Below, piece after piece: positions 1 through 5,063 of a stretch of DNA of 5,063 nucleotides. The stretch is from Bacteroidota bacterium (lineage in GTDB: Bacteria > Bacteroidota > Bacteroidia > Bacteroidales > SZUA-534). How positions within the stretch are numbered: position 1 is the stretch's first letter; every line of letters begins with the position of its first letter. The notes below the pieces were generated by a model, which was not told the DNA's origin, did no database searches, and saw nothing but the letters and a program-made list of their open reading frames with translations. The translations under genes were made by a program, and so were the position numbers. The DNA lies in NCBI GenBank assembly GCA_020047835.1, contig JAIFNJ010000010.1:1-5063 (forward strand). Reading direction: 5' to 3'.

Positions 1-1224
1 CATTGTTTTGCACATGTGGCCGGTATATATAGTTTCATAGCCAATGGAGCCAGCATGGCATTTATACAAATGGGCGATACCCCTATGCAAACATTGAAAA
101 ATATTCCTCTCAATATCAAAGAAATTAAGCCCGATGTTTTATTGAGCGTTCCTGCATTAGCAAAAAACTTCAAAAAAAACATTGAAAAAGGGATTGCAGA
201 AAAAGGGAAATTTACAGAAAGTCTCTTCAATTTTGCCTTAAACATGGCCTACAAATACAATAAAGAAGGCCACAATAAAGGAAAAGGATTGAATGCCTTA
301 CGTGGTCCTTTAGTTAAGCTTTTCGATAAAATTCTGTTTAGCAAAGTAAGGGAAGTTTTTGGTGGGGATATGAAATTTTTTGTTGGCGGCGGAGCCTTAC
401 TCGATATTGAATTGCAGCGTTTTTATTACGCCATTGGTATTCCCATGTTGCAGGGATATGGCTTATCGGAAGCTACACCAATTATATCAGCTAATTCGTT
501 GGTAAAACACAAATTGGGTTCCAGTGGATATTTAGTTAAACCACTTGACCTAAAAATTTGTGATGAAAACGGCATTGAACTTCCCTTGGGTGAAAAGGGC
601 GAAATTGTTGTTTCCGGTGAAAATGTAATGAAAGGTTACTGGCGGAACGAAAAAGCCACCCATGAAACCATAAAAGGCGAATGGTTGCATACCGGTGATT
701 TGGGATATATGGACAATGACGGTTTTTTATATGTTTCAGGTAGGTTTAAAAGCTTGCTGATTAGTAACGATGGCGAAAAATATTCGCCAGAATCCATTGA
801 AGAGATGTTGGTTTCAAAATCACCATTTATTGAACAAGTAATGCTTCATAATAACCAAAATCCATACACCATTGGCCTGGTAGTGCCCAACAACGATGCG
901 TTGAAAAAAGCAATTTCCGAAAAAGGAGCTGATATTACCACTCCACAAGGAAAAGAAGAGGCCTTAAAACTGCTTCAACAAGAAATAAACCATTTTAAAA
1001 AAGGGGGGAAATTTGAAGGGGAATTCCCTGAACGATGGCTACCTGCCGCGATTGGAGTTTTAGGAGAACCTTTTAGCGAACAAAATAAATTTATAAACAG
1101 TACGATGAAAATGGTGCGTGGTAAAATTGCAGACCATTATAAAGAACGGATTGATTTTCTTTATACTGCGGAAGCAAAAAATATTATTAATTCAGTGAAT
1201 CTAAAAGCATTGGATAAAAACTAA
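1..1224 (+). CDS. Long-chain fatty acyl-CoA synthetase (AMP-forming), 5'-truncated by the window edge
   Basis: Activates fatty acids to acyl-CoA through an acyl-adenylate, in the cytoplasm or at the inner membrane face. The frame is open from base 1 (407 visible codons); a GTG at 16 is internal, because the preceding codons read HCFAH as in the conserved stretch ahead of AGIY in this family. Adenylate-forming motifs appear in order: GGGALL (about codon 128), GYGLSEATP (152-160, the YGxTE-type motif), TGD (231-233, ribose-binding Asp), GRFK (247-250, hinge to the C-terminal domain), and NSTMKMVRGK near the end, where Lys370 is the likely catalytic lysine. Family members are roughly 600 residues, so about 200 N-terminal residues, including the P-loop-like Ser/Thr/Gly motif, lie outside the window. 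The stop is TAA at 1222, directly before a strong terminator. The class is certain; the fatty-acid chain length preferred is inference from overall resemblance. Confidence 0.93.
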   Translation, partial: HCFAHVAGIYSFIANGASMAFIQMGDTPMQTLKNIPLNIKEIKPDVLLSVPALAKNFKKNIEKGIAEKGKFTESLFNFALNMAYKYNKEGHNKGKGLNALRGPLVKLFDKILFSKVREVFGGDMKFFVGGGALLDIELQRFYYAIGIPMLQGYGLSEATPIISANSLVKHKLGSSGYLVKPLDLKICDENGIELPLGEKGEIVVSGENVMKGYWRNEKATHETIKGEWLHTGDLGYMDNDGFLYVSGRFKSLLISNDGEKYSPESIEEMLVSKSPFIEQVMLHNNQNPYTIGLVVPNNDALKKAISEKGADITTPQGKEEALKLLQQEINHFKKGGKFEGEFPERWLPAAIGVLGEPFSEQNKFINSTMKMVRGKIADHYKERIDFLYTAEAKNIINSVNLKALDKN

Positions 1225-1229
1225 AACAC

Positions 1230-1265
1230 AAAAAAAAAGCAGGAATTTTATCCTGCTTTTTTTTT
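1230..1265. terminator. Bidirectional intrinsic terminator between convergent genes
   Basis: Nine A (1230-1238) and GCAGGA (1239-1244) pair perfectly with TCCTGC (1251-1256) and nine T (1257-1265) around a six-base ATTTTA loop. The 15-bp stem gives a GC-containing hairpin followed by a U-run on either strand. It therefore ends the acyl-CoA synthetase transcript on the plus strand (6 bases after its stop) and the 230-residue gene on the minus strand. The TAA of the minus-strand gene (1266-1264) overlaps the outer base pairs of the stem. Confidence 0.92.
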
Positions 1266-1956
1266 ATTCGTGTAAAAAGCTAATATCAATATTCATAGCT
1301 TCCATAAAATTTGTCAAGTCCTTTTCAGGTCCCAAAGGCTTAGTTTTATTTATCCGTTTAACCATGGAAACAATGTTTTTATATAAGTCAGGGTTTGATT
1401 CCGCAAAATAAAACACATAAGTTCCAGTTTCATTAATAGCCTGATAGAATTGTCCCTTATCTCCATCTATTAAACCTTTCAACTTTTCTTCTTGCTGTAT
1501 TATAAATTCATTGGCTTTTGCAACTTCTTCTTTTCCCTTTGTCGTTAAACTAAGGTAACCAAACGATTTTAAAACCGGGATGCTACCAATATAACCCTCT
1601 TTATTCAAAGTATTGTACATTTGAACTTTAAGAAAACCGCTGGGCATACTATATCTTTTCAAAACAAAATTGGTCAAAAGTTTCGCCTGCACTTGCTCCA
1701 CTTCTTTAAAGGGTGCTAATACTGATTTTTCAAAAGATTTAGGCTCATACCCTTCAAAAGACTCGCCTTTTGTGAACATAAAATATTTTTGAGTCTTTTT
1801 TGACCGATCGTTTGGGAAGCTATTTATTTTAACCACCCTCAAAATCCTTCGAAGAGTTAAATCTTGTAAAATAGCCGCAATCACATCATGTACATGTACT
1901 TTCTTTGGTGCCTGTAAGTAAATAATTTGCGCCGGAAAAAGTTCTGTGTTCAACAT
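1264..1956 (-). CDS. Conserved-looking hypothetical cytoplasmic protein, 230 aa; faint winged-helix/DUF2207-C or GPP34-like resemblance
   Basis: Function unknown. The 230-residue protein has no signal peptide or membrane segment, is rich in Lys, and contains no Cys or Trp, so it should be soluble and cytoplasmic. Residues 6-43 (FPAQIIYL..., then DVIAAILQDLTLRRILRVVK) resemble the pattern of DUF2207 cytosolic regions and GPP34 proteins, in which a short 'P/A-x-x-YL' start is followed by a helix 'D-hhA-hhhDLhhRphh'. Residues 76-123 form two helices ending in NKEGYI, then LTTKGKEEVAK (137-147) looks like the 'LTxxGxE' turn after a winged-helix unit. This similarity is my inference from memory and is weak. 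The start ATG at 1956 has no Shine-Dalgarno, but a -7 box lies 24 bases upstream. It is convergent with the acyl-CoA synthetase and divergent from citF, so it is probably monocistronic. Confidence 0.82.
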   Translation of the reverse strand: MLNTELFPAQIIYLQAPKKVHVHDVIAAILQDLTLRRILRVVKINSFPNDRSKKTQKYFMFTKGESFEGYEPKSFEKSVLAPFKEVEQVQAKLLTNFVLKRYSMPSGFLKVQMYNTLNKEGYIGSIPVLKSFGYLSLTTKGKEEVAKANEFIIQQEEKLKGLIDGDKGQFYQAINETGTYVFYFAESNPDLYKNIVSMVKRINKTKPLGPEKDLTNFMEAMNIDISFLHE

Positions 1957-1979
1957 AAAAATATACGTTTGGTCTATAT

Positions 1980-1987
1980 CAAAAGTA
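1980..1987 (-). promoter_or_regulatory. Candidate Bacteroidota -7 box for the 230-aa gene
   Basis: On the minus strand the bases read TACTTTTG, a full match to TAnnTTTG. The box ends 23 bases before the ATG at 1956, implying a leader of roughly 15 bases. No clear TTTG -33 element is seen at the usual 19-21 base spacing; that stretch is an A/T run (2003-2013). Six-base arms TTTGGT (1968-1973) and ACCAAA (1992-1997) flank the box symmetrically. Confidence 0.42.
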
Positions 1988-2117
1988 AAACACCAAATTA
2001 AATAAAAAAAAAAGAACCTGATAATATTTGTTCAACTATTTTATGCTTGGTTATTCAATGTGTTTAAAAATATATATGTAAGGCAGTTATTCAGCCATCA
2101 AAACTTAGTATAGTTTT

Positions 2118-2125
2118 TATCTTTG
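2118..2125 (+). promoter_or_regulatory. Candidate Bacteroidota -7 box for citF
   Basis: TATCTTTG matches TAnnTTTG exactly and lies 52 bases before the citF ATG at 2178, which would give a leader of about 45 bases. No good TTTG is present at the -33 position (around 2093-2098). The leader is AT-rich, with no Shine-Dalgarno before the ATG and no evident riboswitch or strong hairpin. Confidence 0.45.
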
Positions 2126-2177
2126 CTAGGTTACTATTGAATCGATGGAATTGTTGTAAACCAATAAAAATAATACT

Positions 2178-3734
2178 ATGCCCGCTCAACTTGTGAAAAA
2201 CATGGTTGGAAGAATGGTTCCAACGGAAATAAATGGAGAACCGGCCATCCCCTATCAAGGAATTGGAAAATACCGCCCAACAGGCCAAAAATATGCTCCT
2301 AAAATTTCAACTTGCATCGATTATCCCAGCGATGGAAATAAATTGGTTCCCACATTAAAAAATGCCCTTGAAAAAGCTGGATTAAAAGATGGGATGACCA
2401 TTTCGACCCACCATCATCTCAGAAATGGAGATTTAATTTCAAATCTAATTTTTGATATTGCCAAAGAAATGGGTGTTAAAAATCTGCGATGGTTCCCTTC
2501 TGCATCATTTCCATGCCACGAATACTTGATTAAATACCTTGAAGATGGAACTATAAGCCATATTGAAGGCAGTATGAACGGCCAACTGGGAAAATTCTGT
2601 TCGCAAGGAAAAATGAAAAAAACAGCAGTTCTGAGATCACATGGCGGCAGATATCAAGCGGTTCAGGATGGAGAAGTAAAAATTGATATTGCCATTATTA
2701 GCGCTTCCTGTGCTGATGCATTTGGTAATGCTAATGGACTAAATGGACCATCGGCTAGCGGATTGATTGGGTTTGCCTTAGCCGACTCACAATATGCCGA
2801 TAAAGTAATTGTAGTAACCGATAATTTAGTGCCTTTCCCTTGCTATCCATGGCAAATACAGGGAAACAATGTTGATTATACGGTTAAAGTTGATAAAATA
2901 GGTATTCCTGAAAAAATTGTTTCGGGTACTACGGAAGTAACAAAAAGTCCTGATAGATTACTAATAGCTGAGTTAACTGCCCGCTTTTGTGAAGAGGCCG
3001 GACTGATTCAGGAAGGGTTTTCATTTCAGGCCGGTGCCGGTGGAACGGCTCTTTCCATTGGTAACTTTTTTGCCGATATCATGCGCAAAAAAGGAATTAA
3101 AGCACGCTTTGCCAGAGGTGGCAGCAATAAATATTTAGTAAATGCTTTAGAAGAAGGTTTAATTGAATACATTCTGGATGGACAGACCTTTGATTTGGAT
3201 GGTGTTCGTTCCATGCGCGAAAACCCAAATCATGTGGATACGAGTCCTTTTACCAGTTATAATTATCATGGAAAAGGTAATTTCGCCAGCATGGTGGATG
3301 TTGCAATTTTAGGAGCAACCGAAGTTGATTTGAATTATAATGCTAATGTAGTTACTCATTCCGATGGGTATTTGCTGCACGGAATAGGTGGTTGGCAAAA
3401 CTGCTTGTTCTCAAAAAATGTGATACTGCCTATTCCTTTATTCCGCGACCGGATTCCAGTTATAAAAGATGAAGTGACTACCATTTGTGGTCCAGGAGAA
3501 CTCATCGACATTATTGTTACTGAAAGAGGAATTGCCATAAACCCTTTGAGGACTGACCTATTAGAACGTATGAAAGGTACCAAATTACCTATCAAAACTA
3601 TTCAGCAATTGAAAGAAGAAGGTGATAGAATTTGTGGACCTTCAACGAAACCAAACCTATCGGATGAAATTGTAGCTGCAATAAAATGGGTTGACGGAAC
3701 GGTTATAGATGTGGTAAGGCGGGTTATTGATTGA
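2178..3734 (+). CDS. citF: Citrate lyase alpha subunit (citrate:acetyl-ACP transferase, CitF)
   Basis: Transfers the acyl carrier of acetyl-ACP to citrate, giving citryl-ACP for cleavage by CitE to oxaloacetate and acetyl-ACP; cytoplasmic. The 518 residues match the usual length of about 510 and the CitF pattern holds end to end: VGR near the N-terminus (10-12), GLKDGMTISTHHHLRNGD (68-85), SHGGR (154-158), CADAFGNANG (178-187), QAGAGGTALS (284-293), NPNHVD (349-354), GATEVDLNYNANV (379-391), GPGELIDIIVTERGIAINP (438-456) and the terminal DGTVIDVVRRV (506-516). No frameshift or internal stop. ATG 2178 is chosen because VGR falls at the expected distance from it; there is no Shine-Dalgarno. Family knowledge: this is the class of CoA-transferases formed by citrate and citramalate lyase alpha chains. 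Odd point: citD, citE and the prosthetic-group genes are not adjacent. A (S)-citramalate lyase alpha subunit is an alternative that sequence reading alone cannot exclude. Confidence 0.95.
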   Translation: MPAQLVKNMVGRMVPTEINGEPAIPYQGIGKYRPTGQKYAPKISTCIDYPSDGNKLVPTLKNALEKAGLKDGMTISTHHHLRNGDLISNLIFDIAKEMGVKNLRWFPSASFPCHEYLIKYLEDGTISHIEGSMNGQLGKFCSQGKMKKTAVLRSHGGRYQAVQDGEVKIDIAIISASCADAFGNANGLNGPSASGLIGFALADSQYADKVIVVTDNLVPFPCYPWQIQGNNVDYTVKVDKIGIPEKIVSGTTEVTKSPDRLLIAELTARFCEEAGLIQEGFSFQAGAGGTALSIGNFFADIMRKKGIKARFARGGSNKYLVNALEEGLIEYILDGQTFDLDGVRSMRENPNHVDTSPFTSYNYHGKGNFASMVDVAILGATEVDLNYNANVVTHSDGYLLHGIGGWQNCLFSKNVILPIPLFRDRIPVIKDEVTTICGPGELIDIIVTERGIAINPLRTDLLERMKGTKLPIKTIQQLKEEGDRICGPSTKPNLSDEIVAAIKWVDGTVIDVVRRVID

Positions 3735-3746
3735 CCCATTCAACAA

Positions 3747-3785
3747 AGACTACTTGATGCCTTAAAATAGTTACAAAAGTAGTTT
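3747..3785 (+). terminator. Weak hairpin after citF, possible inefficient terminator
   Basis: Bases 3747-3755 (AGACTACTT) pair with 3777-3785 (AAGTAGTTT), nine pairs including one G-U, around a 21-base AT-rich loop. It begins 13 bases after the citF stop. The loop is long and the following sequence (GCAGTTTTG) is only modestly U-rich, so it is not a textbook intrinsic terminator. It could be an mRNA 3' end structure or chance pairing. The rest of the 3735-3847 gap shows nothing clear. Confidence 0.25.
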
Positions 3786-3847
3786 GCAGTTTTGAATCTT
3801 ATTAAAACCTTTGAGTTAACAACTTCTATTCTTTGACCATTTTTAAA

Positions 3848-5063
3848 ATGAAACAAATGATTGTTAGAAGAATAAAAAAATATTGCTTTATAATTGAAAT
3901 TCAAATAATTATCATTTTTTTTATATTTATATGCCCTTCAACTTTCAATTTGCAGGCACAAACAAATAGTTCCTATTCTTTTATTGTTGCAGGGCATACT
4001 TATGGCTCGCACACGGGAAGCAATATAGGGCTTCATCCAAATTTCTTGACCTCACTAAATGTCGGATTTGATAGTTCAGTCCACTTTTTTGTGCTGACTG
4101 GAGATATAGTAAATAATAGCACCATTGAAAGCTGGGAACAAGTGGAGTTGGAACTTGCTCAATACGCATTACCCTATTACTATGTAATGGGCAACCATGA
4201 TGACAACTCAATCGGCACAACTGTTTTCGAAGAAAAATTTGGAAATACTTACTATTCTTTTGATTACCGGCACGAGCGGTTTATAATTTTGAATAGTACC
4301 GAAATAGATAGATCCATTTCTCCCAATCAAATGGTCTTTTTAAAAGATTGCTTAAACAATGCGGATGATTCCATTAATGCGGTTTTTATTTTTTTTCACG
4401 AGCTGCTTTGGAATAGCCTCGAAAAATACAAAGGGGTTATGGCAAACAGCCGTTCCCGGTATGATCAAATTAAAACGTATTCCAATTATTGGTCTGATGT
4501 CAATCCTTTACTGGAACAATATCCTGACAAAAGGTTTTACCTCTTTGCCGGCGATGTAGGAGGCAATACCGATGCTATATCCGCTTTTTACGATAATTGG
4601 GGACACATTACCTTGCTGGCTTCCGGAATGGGAGAAGTGACGGATGAAAACTATCTGGTTGTTACGGTAACTATTGATGGAACCGTTGCCTTTAAATTAG
4701 TTCCCTTGAATGCAGGTGTCACCATGAATGACATTGATTATTACAGTGTTCCAAGGCAACCGGAATTCATTTTAGGCGACTCAATGGTATCATCCAATTT
4801 ACCCTACGAATACTCAGTTGCTCAAATTTATAATGCTGACTCTTATATTTGGGAATTGCCTGCAAATGCCAGTGGAACTAGTAAAACCAATTCCATTCAA
4901 GTGTTGTTTGATGATAATTTTACCTCCGGAACTATTTCAGTAAGTGCTTCAAGCCAATCCTTCGGCAATAGTGCTCCAGCATCCAAAGCAGTTTCATTGA
5001 ACGGAACTTCAATTAATAATGAAACACTTGATAGACTTGAAGTGAATATTCATCAAAATAATT
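3848..5063 (+). CDS. Secreted calcineurin-like phosphoesterase with PKD-like domain, 3'-truncated by the window edge
   Basis: A predicted exported metallophosphoesterase; substrate unknown. The frame is open from ATG 3848 to the window end (405 codons), with an in-frame TGA at 3812. Residues 1-37 form a Sec signal peptide: basic MKQMIVRRIKK, a hydrophobic core of Ile/Phe (about 15-28), and cleavage after LQA (35-37) before Q38. The catalytic domain spans about 43-285 with GHTYG (49-53) in the motif I place, GDIVNN (85-90), GNHDD (115-119), FFHE with His184, GDVGG (235-239) in the place of GHxH, and GHIT (252-255). Motifs II, III and IV are canonical; I and V are altered. Residues about 305-386 look like a PKD-like (Ig-fold) domain: YIWELP, a 'V-x-F' strand, then GTISVSASSQSFGNSAP. 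The missing C-terminus may carry a type IX secretion signal (inference). It starts 113 bases after citF on the same strand, with no functional link evident. Confidence 0.88.
   Translation, partial: MKQMIVRRIKKYCFIIEIQIIIIFFIFICPSTFNLQAQTNSSYSFIVAGHTYGSHTGSNIGLHPNFLTSLNVGFDSSVHFFVLTGDIVNNSTIESWEQVELELAQYALPYYYVMGNHDDNSIGTTVFEEKFGNTYYSFDYRHERFIILNSTEIDRSISPNQMVFLKDCLNNADDSINAVFIFFHELLWNSLEKYKGVMANSRSRYDQIKTYSNYWSDVNPLLEQYPDKRFYLFAGDVGGNTDAISAFYDNWGHITLLASGMGEVTDENYLVVTVTIDGTVAFKLVPLNAGVTMNDIDYYSVPRQPEFILGDSMVSSNLPYEYSVAQIYNADSYIWELPANASGTSKTNSIQVLFDDNFTSGTISVSASSQSFGNSAPASKAVSLNGTSINNETLDRLEVNIHQNN

Noticed and set aside
16..18. GTG as the start codon of the acyl-CoA synthetase
   Set aside because: The frame is open to base 1, the codons before it fit the family's conserved HxFAH stretch, and the protein would lack about 200 residues; the gene is simply cut by the window edge.
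997..1008. A6G6 run as a possible programmed frameshift site or sequencing indel
   Set aside because: The codon phase (aaa aaa ggg ggg) does not match the A_AAA_AAG slippery phase, and the protein continues with normal family sequence to the catalytic lysine and stop, so no shift is needed.
2067..2081. AT-rich run (TTAAAAATATATATG) in the divergent intergenic region as a special element
   Set aside because: Ordinary AT-rich promoter DNA for this composition; no repeat array, box or structure could be supported.
2091..2288. Minus-strand 65-codon ORF overlapping the citF start
   Set aside because: It lies antisense across the citF promoter and first codons, has no recognisable domain and no promoter; a shadow reading frame.
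3026..3595. Two minus-strand ORFs (62 and 79 codons) inside citF
   Set aside because: Both are antisense to strongly conserved CitF sequence and have unprotein-like composition.
3827..3835. TATTCTTTG as a -7 box for the phosphoesterase gene
   Set aside because: It has one base too many between TA and TTTG, and lies only 12 bases before the ATG, which would leave almost no leader; no partner -33 element at the right spacing.
3932..3934. Lipoprotein reading of the phosphoesterase signal peptide (Cys29)
   Set aside because: The residues before this Cys are IFI, which do not fit a lipobox, while LQA|Q a few residues later is a good signal peptidase I site.
3981..4220. Minus-strand 79-codon ORF inside the phosphoesterase
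   Set aside because: Antisense to the motif I-III region of a clear coding frame that runs open from 3848 to the window end.
4359..4559. Plus-strand 66-codon ORF in another frame of the phosphoesterase
   Set aside because: It overlaps the motif IV to V region of the real frame; its hydrophobic look comes from the T-rich run near 4382-4396.

Overview
The window looks like chromosomal DNA from a member of the Bacteroidota, probably an anaerobic or fermentative lineage. The DNA is AT-rich, the starts I could check lack Shine-Dalgarno sequences, and two promoter-like boxes fit the Bacteroidota -7 consensus TAnnTTTG. The last gene encodes a Sec-exported protein with an LQA|Q-type cleavage site and a PKD-like domain, as is common for secreted proteins of this phylum. 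No RNA gene, insertion sequence, CRISPR array or phage gene was seen.

Layout: (1) 1-1224, plus strand, is the 3' two thirds of a long-chain fatty acyl-CoA synthetase whose start lies left of the window. (2) 1230-1265 is a strong, nearly symmetrical hairpin with A-run and T-run arms, serving as a shared terminator between convergent genes. (3) 1264-1956, minus strand, encodes a 230-residue cytoplasmic protein without a sure family, with faint resemblance to the cytosolic winged-helix-like part of DUF2207 or to GPP34 proteins. (4) 1957-2177 is a divergent intergenic region of 221 bases with a -7 box facing each way. (5) 2178-3734, plus strand, is a complete citF, the citrate lyase alpha subunit (citrate:acetyl-ACP transferase). 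(6) 3735-3847 is a short gap with only a weak hairpin. (7) 3848 to the right edge, plus strand, is a secreted calcineurin-like phosphoesterase followed by a PKD-like domain, cut off by the window end.

The genes do not form one pathway. The acyl-CoA synthetase activates fatty acids. CitF would act in citrate (or citramalate) cleavage, but its usual partners citD, citE, citC and citX/citG are not beside it. The phosphoesterase acts outside the cytoplasm. The gene orientations suggest at least three transcription units. I did not find a convincing new multi-gene system. The points most worth a second look are the altered metal-site motifs of the phosphoesterase, the isolated citF, and the unassigned 230-residue protein.
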